From the NCBI GenBank assembly GCA_964477875.1, contig CAYZFR010000094.1, positions 1 through 14,758 on the forward strand: 14,758 nt of DNA, written 5' to 3'. Below, one piece after another: positions 1-7,033 of this stretch (its first letter is position 1; each line of letters begins with the position of its first letter). The notes beneath the pieces are model-generated. The model saw nothing but the letters and a program-made list of their open reading frames with translations, searched no databases and was not told the DNA's origin. A program made the position numbers and the translations under genes. The DNA is from Kuafuiihalomonas sp964477875 (GTDB lineage: Bacteria; Myxococcota; Kuafuiibacteriia; Kuafuiibacteriales; Kuafuiibacteriaceae).

Positions 1-1488
1 GCGTTCGAGTCTTTGTTGGTAGAAGGATGCGCGGCTGGAGTCGGCGAGGCGCATGGCTTCGGTGCGTTTGGCCTCGAGCGCGTCGGGGCGGTTCAGGGCC
101 GAGTGGATCCTGGTCGCCAATTCGTGGGTTCGGAGTCGGAGCTGCGTTTCGCCCGTTCGTTGGCACCACTTCCGGCTTACCAGTCGCTCCCTCAACGCAC
201 CGTCGGCGAAGTGCTCCCGAACGAATGCGTGAGCGGTCGGGTGCGGATCTCCATGGACGAGGCCGCGTTCGCTCAGGCGAACGAGCGCCCGCCTGACCGA
301 GGCTTCGTCCAGTTCGAGCCTGGAGCTTCGCCGGTAGAGCTCGATGAGGTCCTCGGTCCGAAGGTCGCCCGGGAAGGTGGACAACAGGGTCAGAAGTTCG
401 CGCTCTTCCGAAGGCAGGCTCTGCGCGTACTCGTCGAGCACCCGGGCCAGACGGCGGGCGGCGGCGAGGTCCGAGCTGACCTCCGCGGGGTCGAGCAGGC
501 CCCATGCATCGGCCCGGCCGTCGAGGAAGCGGGCGATGTAGTTGGCGACCATCGCCAGGGACAGCGGATGTCCGCCGTAGTGCGCGAGCAGGTCGTCGAT
601 CGCCGGCGCTTCCTCGACCCCGCTGCCGATGAGCAGCCGCCGGCCCTGTGCCGGGCTCAGAGGCGCCAATTCGATGCTCCGGACCGACTGTCCGAGCCAT
701 GGCTCCAGGTCGAGGACCGGGAACCGCGTCGTGACGAGGGCCCGGGTCCGTCCGAGCCCCCGAGCCAGGTGCTTCAGGAGGAGCGAGAGCGTGGGGTCGA
801 TGAGCTCGCCCAATGCCCGGTCGCCTCCGTCGGACTGCACCACCTCCAAGCCATCGAAGACGAGCAGGTGCGGCGCGCCGTTCTCGAGGTGGTCGACCAG
901 ACGCTCGAGGCGCTCGCTGGGCAGCGACTCCAGCTTGGGGTCCTGCTCCAGGTAGCGAAGGAGGCTGGCCAGCATTCGCTCCGAGCGTTCGTCCGAGTAG
1001 TAGCTCCACACGAACAGCCCGCCGGGCCGCGGATGTCCACCGAGGCTCGATGCGACCCGCTCGGCCAAGGTGCTTTTGCCGCTCCCTCCCGCTGCGACCA
1101 GAACTTGTAAGCGCTCCGGGGGCGAGGGCGTCGTCGCCCATTTGCCGAGCTCGGCGCAAAGCTCGTCCCGACCCACGAAGACCTGGGCCCGAGGCAGCGG
1201 ATGCACCCAGCGAGGGGCCCAAAGAAGACCCGGCTCTTCCTCCTCCGGCGCCTCGGCCTCGACGACGAGGGTCGCCTCGGTCATCCCGAACTCGGCGCAG
1301 ACTTTGGCCAAAAAGCCCCGGCGGTCGGCCCGCTGGACCTTGAAGTCGCCGGCGCCGTTGACCTGGCCGGTCTCGTAGCGGCGGTAGGTCCGGACGTCGA
1401 CGTCGAGCCGCTGGGCGGCCTCGTCCTGGGTCATGCCCAGGTCGAGCCGGGCTTGCTTCAGGACCTGGTTGTCGAAGCGGGCCGCCAT
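1..1488 (-). CDS. XRE-family HTH / STAND (NB-ARC-like) ATPase regulator, 3' end cut by window start
   Basis: The minus frame is open from ATG at 1488 to base 1: 496 codons with no stop, so the C-terminus lies outside the window. Residues about 5-60 form an XRE-type helix-turn-helix (LGMTQDEAAQRLDVDVRTYR). After a linker comes FVGRDEL, then a Walker A motif (AAGGSGKST, Lys138) and a Walker B motif (LLVFDGLE, Asp212). A sensor-like LVTTRFP and an NB-ARC-type GLPL equivalent (YGGHPLSLA) follow, then a winged-helix-like stretch (LLSTFPGDLRTEDLIELY). This order is that of STAND NTPases, which use ATP-driven oligomerisation as a ligand-sensing switch; their missing C-terminal part is normally a repeat sensor such as TPR. 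Here the effector end is a DNA-binding domain, so a transcription factor gated by a signal is likely. It is divergent from the ARPP-1 gene at 1592. The family call is firm; the ligand and targets are unknown. Confidence 0.88.
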   Translation of the reverse strand, partial: MAARFDNQVLKQARLDLGMTQDEAAQRLDVDVRTYRRYETGQVNGAGDFKVQRADRRGFLAKVCAEFGMTEATLVVEAEAPEEEEPGLLWAPRWVHPLPRAQVFVGRDELCAELGKWATTPSPPERLQVLVAAGGSGKSTLAERVASSLGGHPRPGGLFVWSYYSDERSERMLASLLRYLEQDPKLESLPSERLERLVDHLENGAPHLLVFDGLEVVQSDGGDRALGELIDPTLSLLLKHLARGLGRTRALVTTRFPVLDLEPWLGQSVRSIELAPLSPAQGRRLLIGSGVEEAPAIDDLLAHYGGHPLSLAMVANYIARFLDGRADAWGLLDPAEVSSDLAAARRLARVLDEYAQSLPSEERELLTLLSTFPGDLRTEDLIELYRRSSRLELDEASVRRALVRLSERGLVHGDPHPTAHAFVREHFADGALRERLVSRKWCQRTGETQLRLRTHELATRIHSALNRPDALEAKRTEAMRLADSSRASFYQQRLER

Positions 1489-1508
1489 CCCACTCGGACC
1501 ATACCCCA

Positions 1509-1549
1509 TGCCCGGGCGGACAATGTCCAAGTGCCCGGTTCTGCCCGGT
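1509..1549. promoter_or_regulatory. Triple TGCCCGG repeat in the divergent intergenic region, candidate operator
   Basis: TGCCCGG occurs at 1509-1515, 1532-1538 and 1542-1548. The last two form the 8-bp direct repeat TGCCCGGT with a 10-bp period, so they lie on the same face of the helix. They sit in the 103 bp between the start codons of the XRE-STAND regulator and the ARPP-1 gene. Direct repeats one turn apart next to an HTH regulator are typical of an autoregulatory operator. This is inference: GC-rich DNA yields such heptamers by chance, and no clear -35/-10 pair is visible. Confidence 0.4.
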
Positions 1550-1591
1550 CCGATCCTCGTCGTCCGCAGCTCTCGAGGCCAGGCTGGCTCC

Positions 1592-2524
1592 ATGACTGAA
1601 GCCAAACACGCCTCTCCTTTCCTCTCGGACTTCCATGCCCATGTGGGCGAGCCCCGGCGATGGGGGGCCATGTCCGTCTTTCCGCTCTTCCGAGGGGCGG
1701 GGAGCTCGAGCCTTCTCTACCTACCGGCCGAGGAGGCGATGGAGACGGGACTGGTCCGAGTGGAAGAGGTTTCGCTCGGCGGCAGCGTCCCCGAGCTCAC
1801 CGTCGAAAATAAGGGCGAGCAGCCCGTCCTGTTCCTGGAGGGTGAGGCCCTGGAGGGCGCGAAGCAGAATCGGATCCTCAACACCAGCGTGCTGGTCGGA
1901 CCGAAGACCCAGCTCATCGTGCCGGTCTCTTGTGTGGAGCAAGGGCGCTGGCGTCGCCGCAGCGCGTCCTTTAGCCACCGGAAGATGCATGCTTCGGGCA
2001 CGATGCGCCGGCATCTGAAGGAGTCTCTGGACGAGTCCCTGAAGCGAGCTAAGGCCTATCGTTCGGATCAGCGAAGAGTCTGGAAGAAGGTCGAGGAGGA
2101 TCTGGGGCTCCACGGCGCCGCGTCGCCGTCGGCAGACTGGGGCGCCGCCTACGAGCGCCGCCACGAGGAACTAGAGGCGCGGCGCCGGCACTTTGGGGCC
2201 GAGCAAGGCGCGGTCGGCCTGGCTGTCTCGGTTCAGGGCCGTGTGTGTGGCGTCGACCTCTTCGACGGCGCTCGCGCCTGCCGCTCGGCCTGGGATCGGC
2301 TGCTCTCGGGCTATGTCATGGACGCACTCCACCTGGAAGGCGAAGACCGAACCGGGACCGAGGCGGTGCAGGCGGTCCTGCAGGCGGCCTCGAACGCCAC
2401 GTGGTTCACGTCGCCCGCCCTCGGCCTCGGAGTGCAACGACGCTGCACCTTCGAAGCCGTCTACGCGGCTGGTCTCTGGTACGAAGATCGTCTGGTACAT
2501 GGGAGCTTGTCGGTTGGCGACTGA
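1592..2524 (+). CDS. ARPP-1 / DUF6569 family protein
   Basis: This 310-residue soluble protein starts at ATG 1592. The frame is open further upstream, but the family-like N-terminus (FLSDFHAHVGEPRRWGAMSV, then FPLF) begins just after this start. The middle carries the family signature: VENKGEQPVLFLEGEALEGA, then KQNR, LVGPKTQLIVPVSCVEQGRW, and RRRSASF. A basic, helical section (KESLDESLKRAKAYR) and a C-terminal part (VCGVDLFDGARACRSAWDRL) follow. I recognise this as the ARPP-1 domain, named for its association with ADP-ribosylglycohydrolase and rhodanese-phosphatase genes. Its biochemical activity is not established, and I assign none. There is no signal peptide or membrane segment, so it is probably cytoplasmic. 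It is divergent from the XRE-STAND gene and probably controlled by it (inference). No ADP-ribosylglycohydrolase is visible nearby. Confidence 0.75.
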   Translation: MTEAKHASPFLSDFHAHVGEPRRWGAMSVFPLFRGAGSSSLLYLPAEEAMETGLVRVEEVSLGGSVPELTVENKGEQPVLFLEGEALEGAKQNRILNTSVLVGPKTQLIVPVSCVEQGRWRRRSASFSHRKMHASGTMRRHLKESLDESLKRAKAYRSDQRRVWKKVEEDLGLHGAASPSADWGAAYERRHEELEARRRHFGAEQGAVGLAVSVQGRVCGVDLFDGARACRSAWDRLLSGYVMDALHLEGEDRTGTEAVQAVLQAASNATWFTSPALGLGVQRRCTFEAVYAAGLWYEDRLVHGSLSVGD

Positions 2525-2665
2525 GGCGCGGGGTCCTGCGAGTATAGGCGCCGGCCTGCCTCGCGTTCCCAGCGCTCCGTTCGGCGCCCGACCATGAGGT
2601 CGAAGCGCTGAGGGAATCTCTGGTATGCGAAGGACGAATCTCCGTGCTACCGGCGCCCTCGGCGT

Positions 2666-3637
2666 ATGTCCGAAGCCGCGCTCCAGACCCTGCTGTCGCC
2701 GGTCGTCCTCTTCTTCGCCCTCGGCTTTCTGGCCGGCCTGGCCCGATCCGGCCTCAGCATCCCCGAGGATCTGTCCAAGGGACTCTCCCTGTACTTGATG
2801 CTCGCCATCGGCTTCAAGGGCGGCGTCGAGCTCTCCCATGCCGGCCTCGACGTGGGGGCCCTGGGCGCCATCGTGGCAGGCATGGTCGCGGGCTTCGGGC
2901 TCCCGGTCATCGCCTTCGCGCTCTTGCGGGCCGCCACCCGGGTCAGCCACGTCGACGCGGCCGCCATTGCCGCCCACTACGGCTCCATCAGCGTCGTCAC
3001 CTTCGTGGCTGCCTCGGACTACATCACCGTCCTCGGCGTGGACCATGACGGCTACATGGTCGCGGTGGTCGCGCTCATGGAGTCGCCGGCCATCGTGGCC
3101 GGGCTGGTCCTGGCCCAGCGCGACCCCGCCGCCAAGCGCGCGCCCAAGTGGGACGCGGACTTTCTTCGGGAGGTCTTCCTCAATGGGAGCGTGGTCCTGC
3201 TCCTGGGCGCGCTCGCGATCGGGCTCGTCACTGGGGAGCGAGGCTACGAGACGGTGTCGCCCTTCATATCGGCGCCTTTCAAGGGCGTCCTGTGCCTGTT
3301 CCTCCTCGACATGGGCCTCGCGGCGGCGGGGCGGCTTCGTTCGGCCCAGGGCCTCGACCATCGCCTGGTTGGCTTCGGCCTCGTCATGCCCATCATCGGG
3401 GCTTGCGTAGGGCTGGCGCTGTCTTGGTTGGTCGGCCTGTCGCCCGGGAGCGGGACTCTTCTCATCACGCTGTGCGCCAGCGCCTCCTACATCGCGGTTC
3501 CTGCCGCGATGCGGGTCGCGCTGCCCCAGGCCAACCCCGCCTACTCACTGACCCTGTCCCTGGGCGTGACCTTCCCCTTCAACCTCGTCTTCGGTATCCC
3601 GCTCTATCAGCGGGCCGCCGACTTCGCCCTCACGTGA
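2666..3637 (+). CDS. sbtA: SbtA-type sodium-dependent bicarbonate transporter
   Basis: This 323-residue integral membrane protein has about ten hydrophobic segments, in line with the SbtA 5+5 inverted-repeat fold. Diagnostic stretches are AAIAAHYGSISVVTF (around 101-113) in the first half, and ASASYIAVPAAMRVALPQAN (271-290) and LGVTFPFN (299-306) in the second. SbtA symports Na+ and HCO3- across the cytoplasmic membrane. Cyanobacterial members are usually somewhat longer (about 370 residues); this one has a shorter loop between the halves (QRDPAAKRAPKWDADFLREV). The start at ATG 2666 has only a weak ribosome binding site, but no better in-frame start matches the family N-terminus. A PII gene follows 14 bp downstream, the typical SbtA-SbtB pairing, so the two are very likely one operon. 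Substrate is inferred from family and context. Confidence 0.9.
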   Translation: MSEAALQTLLSPVVLFFALGFLAGLARSGLSIPEDLSKGLSLYLMLAIGFKGGVELSHAGLDVGALGAIVAGMVAGFGLPVIAFALLRAATRVSHVDAAAIAAHYGSISVVTFVAASDYITVLGVDHDGYMVAVVALMESPAIVAGLVLAQRDPAAKRAPKWDADFLREVFLNGSVVLLLGALAIGLVTGERGYETVSPFISAPFKGVLCLFLLDMGLAAAGRLRSAQGLDHRLVGFGLVMPIIGACVGLALSWLVGLSPGSGTLLITLCASASYIAVPAAMRVALPQANPAYSLTLSLGVTFPFNLVFGIPLYQRAADFALT

Positions 3638-3651
3638 ATGGAGCCACCGCC

Positions 3652-3966
3652 ATGAGCATTCAGACCCATCCCCGCAAGCGGCTCGAGATGATCGTCGACG
3701 AGCCTCACCTGCCCCGCTTCATCCGCCTGTTCGAGCAGATGAAGGTCCGGGGCTACACGATCCTGGAGTCCAAATCTGGCAAGGGAAGCCGCGGGGCCTG
3801 GGCGCCGGCCCGGCTCAGCAACGTGGACGACCGAGTGATGGTCGTCGCCGTCACCGACGGCGAGACGGTCGAACAGCTCCTCGTCGAGCTTCAAGATCTG
3901 TTCGAGGAGCTGCCCGGTGTGGCCTTCGTATCGGACGTACAGGTCATTCGTCCGGACCGATTTTAG
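3652..3966 (+). CDS. sbtB: SbtB-like PII signalling protein
   Basis: This 104-residue protein has the PII fold pattern. It starts KRLEMIVDEPHLPRFIRLFE and continues with GYTILESKSGKGSRG (T-loop region, 34-48), then VMVVAVTDGETVEQLLVELQ and FVSDVQVIRP. SbtB proteins trimerise, bind adenine nucleotides including cAMP in cyanobacteria, and dock to SbtA to gate bicarbonate transport. The T-loop GKGSRG resembles SbtB rather than GlnB/GlnK, which have a uridylylated Tyr in a different context. The protein ends shortly after the last strand and lacks the C-terminal redox CGPxGC extension of some cyanobacterial SbtB. Start ATG 3652 is supported by GGAG at 3640-3643 with an 8-nt spacer; the ATG at 3638 in another frame stops after five codons. 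It is co-transcribed with sbtA. Confidence 0.85.
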   Translation: MSIQTHPRKRLEMIVDEPHLPRFIRLFEQMKVRGYTILESKSGKGSRGAWAPARLSNVDDRVMVVAVTDGETVEQLLVELQDLFEELPGVAFVSDVQVIRPDRF

Positions 3967-4127
3967 TCTCCTGAACAACTAGGACACTTGCTCAGCGGCT
4001 TTCGATGGGTGCGCTCATAATCGTTTGAAAATATTGGCCCGCCGAATCCTCCCCGCTTTCAGGGGGATCCAAGGGGAGACGAAAGGTCGGCGCTGGATCT
4101 GTCGGGTGTGAGCGTTAGTGTATCCGC

Positions 4128-4628
4128 ATGACGGAAATGAGCATCGGCATTGACCGAAAAGATCGGGACGCCATCGTCGGCGAGCTCGAAAAGACCCTTG
4201 CCGACACCTACACCCTGTATTTGGAGACCCACCGCTTCCACTGGAACGTGGAAGGGCCCATGTTCCAGACGCTCCACGACATGTTCGAGGAACAATATCG
4301 AGACATGTGGGACGCGGTCGACGAGCTCGCTGAGCGGGTACGAACGCTGGGCAGGTACGCGCCCGGTACCTACAAACAGTTCACGAAACTGAGCGGGATC
4401 GAGGTCAACGAGGATAATCCGCCGGCGTTGGAGATGGTGTCCACCTTGGTGCAGGGTCACGAATCACTCATTCGCGGCGCAAGAAAAGCGCTCGATGTTG
4501 CCGATGAAAAGAATGACCAAGGAACGGTGGACCTGCTGACGCAGCGGATCCAGTTCCACGAGAAGACCGCCTGGATGTTGCGCTCGCTCTTGAGTGGTGA
4601 CGTGCAGGAAGGGCGCACGCGTAAGTAG
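4128..4628 (+). CDS. dps: Dps-family ferritin-like DNA-protection protein
   Basis: This 166-residue four-helix-bundle protein has the Dps signature YTLYLETHRFHWNVEGPMF, then HDMFEEQYRDMWDAVDELAE. By comparison with Dps ferroxidase ligands, His38, His50, Glu54, Asp65 and Glu69 fit the inter-subunit iron site (Glu54 replaces the usual Asp). Dps dodecamers oxidise and store ferrous iron using hydrogen peroxide and shield the chromosome in stress. The C-terminus ends in basic residues (EGRTRK), which could contact DNA. The start could be ATG 4128 or ATG 4137; homologous N-termini favour 4128. The 161 bp upstream hold a short GC stem around 4051-4065 but no convincing promoter. The HdeD-like gene starts only 4 nt after the stop, suggesting co-translation. 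Confidence 0.93.
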   Translation: MTEMSIGIDRKDRDAIVGELEKTLADTYTLYLETHRFHWNVEGPMFQTLHDMFEEQYRDMWDAVDELAERVRTLGRYAPGTYKQFTKLSGIEVNEDNPPALEMVSTLVQGHESLIRGARKALDVADEKNDQGTVDLLTQRIQFHEKTAWMLRSLLSGDVQEGRTRK

Positions 4629-4632
4629 ACCC

Positions 4633-5277
4633 GTGTCCCGCCAGTCTTCATCAACACGAGCCGCCCGCATCATCGGCGGCGCGATGCTGGTTCTCGGCGT
4701 CGGAGCTTTCCTCTTTCCTTTCGTCAGCTCCATGGCGGCGGGGATCTTCGTGGGCGCCCTCATGCTGACAGGAAGCGTGCTCCGCCTGGTGCACCTGCAG
4801 CCCAAGACCGGCAGTAAAGAGTGGTGGTTGGACGGTATCGGCTCCATGCTGGGCCTTGTCGCGGCCGGCCTCATTCTGCTTTTTCCAGTGACTGGAGCCG
4901 TGACCCTGACCCTCCTGGTGGGGGCATACTTTCTCACCCAGGGCCTGCTTCGATTCGCCGCCGCATGGTCGATACCGGGTCATCGCACGTGGTTCATCGC
5001 CAGCGGCTTGCTCGACGTGATTTTGGCCTTCATCGTCATCTCCGGATGGCCCGATACGGGGTTGTGGGTCCTCGGAGTTCTGTTCGGCGTGCACCTGACC
5101 ATGATGGGGCTCATCATGCTTCTCACCCCCCGAGAGGTGCTCGAGGCGCCTCCGAACCCGGTGGACCCAAGGCCCGGCTCACAGCCGCGAGAGGGGGCCT
5201 CGGACGACCAGCGGATAGACGCCGCTCTCGCCGAGAGCTTTCCCGCCAGCGATCCGCCGGGCTTCGGGCCGCGATGA
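4633..5277 (+). CDS. HdeD-like DUF308 membrane protein with FPASDPP tail
   Basis: This is a 214-residue protein if translation starts at GTG 4633, just past the dps stop. The frame is also open back to ATG 4594 inside dps, which would add 13 residues that do not look like the family. Six hydrophobic segments lie between about residues 12 and 165 (AMLVLGVGAFLFPFV near the start; GLILLFPVTGAVTLTLLVGA in the middle), the pattern of HdeD/DUF308 proteins. HdeD in E. coli is linked to acid resistance; the molecular function of the family is unclear. After the last helix comes a polar linker and a 25-residue tail (190-214) ending FPASDPPGFGPR, nearly the same as the tail of the small protein at 7034. 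Probably co-expressed with dps in a stress response (inference). Confidence 0.8.
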   Translation: MSRQSSSTRAARIIGGAMLVLGVGAFLFPFVSSMAAGIFVGALMLTGSVLRLVHLQPKTGSKEWWLDGIGSMLGLVAAGLILLFPVTGAVTLTLLVGAYFLTQGLLRFAAAWSIPGHRTWFIASGLLDVILAFIVISGWPDTGLWVLGVLFGVHLTMMGLIMLLTPREVLEAPPNPVDPRPGSQPREGASDDQRIDAALAESFPASDPPGFGPR

Positions 5278-5383
5278 GTCGGCCGAGCAAGGGGAAAAAC
5301 GCCCCGTGCCGGGGTAATTCGTCTCATCTCCGTCGGAGCAGATCGGCTCCGGATGCGGCACGCAAGCTGCAGAGCTTCGAAGC

Positions 5384-5929
5384 GTGAAGCGTCATGAAAC
5401 ACCACGGCCGAACGATCCCGCTCCCGAGCTCAGCTTCGACGTGCTCGGTGTCCCCGAGTCGCACTGGGACCTCTCTAGTGCCGAGGCGAACAACTTCTCT
5501 CTGCTCCTCTTCTATCGTGGCCTGCACTGTCCAGTCTGCCGGAGCTACCTGAAGGCGTTCGACGCCAAGGTTCCCGAATTTTTGGCCCTCGGCACCGAGC
5601 CCGTCGCGCTCAGCATGGACGACACCCTTCGGGCCCAGAAGGCTAAATCGGAGTGGGCGATCGAAAACCTCCCCATCGGCTACGGCCTCACGGAGGACGT
5701 GGCACGCGATTGGGGTTTGTTCATCAGTGAGTCCATCAAGGATGATGAGCCGAAGCGCTTCTCCGAGCCTGGGCTCTTCTTGGTGAAACCGGACCGCAGG
5801 CTCCACTACGTAGCCATCAACAGCATGCCCTTTGGTCGGCCCGCTCCCGGTGACATTCTCAGCGCGGTCCGATTCATCCTCGACCAGGGCTATCCGGCTC
5901 GCGGTACCGTCCCCGCTGGAGGAGGCTGA
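5384..5929 (+). CDS. Peroxiredoxin-like (AhpC/TSA superfamily) CPxC thiol protein
   Basis: This 181-residue thioredoxin-fold protein has the active-site stretch FYRGLHCPVC with Cys49 and Cys52. The CPxC arrangement and the sequence around it are those of the peroxiredoxin-like family annotated as AhpC/TSA or redoxin. Cys49 would be the reactive thiol attacking peroxide, with Cys52 possibly resolving it. TEDVARDWGLFI and EPGLFLVKPDRRLHYVAINS match the later part of the fold. There is no signal peptide, so it is cytoplasmic. The start is GTG 5384 (VKRHETPRPNDPAPEL): the ATG at 5394 is out of frame and no other early start exists. No good Shine-Dalgarno precedes it. The neighbours (dps upstream, exchanger 17 bp downstream) fit an oxidative-stress run. 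Peroxidase activity is inferred from family only. Confidence 0.82.
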   Translation: MKRHETPRPNDPAPELSFDVLGVPESHWDLSSAEANNFSLLLFYRGLHCPVCRSYLKAFDAKVPEFLALGTEPVALSMDDTLRAQKAKSEWAIENLPIGYGLTEDVARDWGLFISESIKDDEPKRFSEPGLFLVKPDRRLHYVAINSMPFGRPAPGDILSAVRFILDQGYPARGTVPAGGG

Positions 5930-5946
5930 GGAGCGGCGAGGCCTCG

Positions 5947-6945
5947 ATGGACGCGCTCGTTTGGTTCGGCGCCGTCGGGGCCATTCTCTTCTTAGGTCCT
6001 GCGCTCTCTCGCAGGGTCGACGAACTCGCCAGCGTGACCGGACTAGGCCGAGCCCTCATGGGCTCGGTGCTCCTCGGAGCCACGACCTCGCTGCCTGGCC
6101 TCGTCGCGTCGATGGACGCAGCGAGTGCGGGTCGCGCCGAGCTGGCGGTCTCGAACGCCGTAGGCGGTATCGCAGCCCAGACCACCTTCATCGCGATCGC
6201 CGACCTCTTCTATCGTCGCAACAATCTGGAGTACGGCGGCGCCGATGTCGGCAACCTCGTCAACGCGAGCGCCCTGATGCTGCTCTTATCCATCCCCGTC
6301 ACCGCCGAAGCCTCTCCGAATCTGACCTTCCTGCGGCTCCATCCTGGCTCATGGGCCATCCTCGGCGTCTATCTGGGCTGCCTGGTCTTGGGCCGGCGTC
6401 TGGCGAGCAAGCCCTCCTGGAAGCCAACCGGGCGCATCGAAGCGGTCCAGGCCGCTCCAAAAGAGCGGGCTCTCGGCATCCGAATCGTCGAGATCCTCGC
6501 ATTGGTCGTCGTCGTAGCCGTGGCAGGCTGGGGGATCTCGGTCCAATCCCAGGGGCTCGTCGCCTCGGGAGGCTGGTCGGAGCAAGTCGTCGGAACCTTC
6601 GTGAGCGGCGTGCTGACTTCGCTTCCGGAGCTGGTGATCGCGGTGAGCGCAGCCCGCTCAGGCAAAGGCGCCCTCGCTATGGCGACCATCATTGGCGGTA
6701 ACGCATTCGACATGTGCTTCATCGCGGCTTCCGACTTCACGCTCGGGCCGGCGAGCATCTATCACCCTCTAAGCGCTGAGCTGAGGCTGTCATTGGGGCT
6801 CGCCAGCCTACTCAACGGAGTCCTCCTCCTCGGAATGCTGGTCCGAGAGGAGAAGGGACTGGGCAACATCGGCCTCGAAGGGCCGATCATCCTACTGGTT
6901 TATTCGGGCGGGCTCGCGCTGTCCTTGCTTGCTGGCGCCGCATGA
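5947..6945 (+). CDS. CaCA-superfamily (sodium/calcium exchanger-like) membrane protein, degenerate alpha-1 repeat
   Basis: This 332-residue protein has about ten membrane segments and two inverted alpha repeats separated by a polar loop (about 150-175). Alpha-2 is canonical: GVLTSLPELVIAVSAA (221-236, Glu228) and ATIIGGNAFDM (246-256). Alpha-1 reads GATTSLPGLVASMDAA (44-59) and VSNAVGGIAAQTT (68-80). The Glu expected after SLP is Gly51, and the expected GSNIFN is replaced. In characterised exchangers such as NCX_Mj, a Glu from each alpha repeat coordinates the transported cation. The protein should therefore be a cation/H+ or cation/Na+ antiporter relative with an altered ion site, or a non-standard transporter. 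Start ATG 5947 has GAGG at 5938-5941. It lies 17 bp after the peroxiredoxin gene, so it is probably in the same transcript. Confidence 0.87.
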   Translation: MDALVWFGAVGAILFLGPALSRRVDELASVTGLGRALMGSVLLGATTSLPGLVASMDAASAGRAELAVSNAVGGIAAQTTFIAIADLFYRRNNLEYGGADVGNLVNASALMLLLSIPVTAEASPNLTFLRLHPGSWAILGVYLGCLVLGRRLASKPSWKPTGRIEAVQAAPKERALGIRIVEILALVVVVAVAGWGISVQSQGLVASGGWSEQVVGTFVSGVLTSLPELVIAVSAARSGKGALAMATIIGGNAFDMCFIAASDFTLGPASIYHPLSAELRLSLGLASLLNGVLLLGMLVREEKGLGNIGLEGPIILLVYSGGLALSLLAGAA

Positions 6946-7033
6946 CGCAACCCGTGGGTGATAATGCGCGTTGGCGAAGTGATCGCGTAGCTCCGCCCGT
7001 CTCGTAGCTGCGCAGTTTGCTAGGCTCTCCGAC

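Noticed and set aside
13..1110. Long plus-strand open frame of 365 codons
   Set aside because: Antisense shadow of the XRE-STAND gene, whose minus frame carries clear Walker A, Walker B and HTH motifs.
2171..3361. Minus-strand open frame of 396 codons opposite the ARPP-1 and sbtA genes
   Set aside because: Low-complexity charged translation with no motif; the plus frames match known families.
5302..5314. CCCCG-TGC-CGGGG hairpin after the HdeD-like gene
   Set aside because: Only 5 bp with a 3-nt loop and no T-run; too weak to call a terminator in GC-rich DNA.
5364..5377. AAGCT-GCAG-AGCTT inverted repeat just upstream of the peroxiredoxin start
   Set aside because: 5-bp arms are expected by chance and no regulator is nearby to support an operator.
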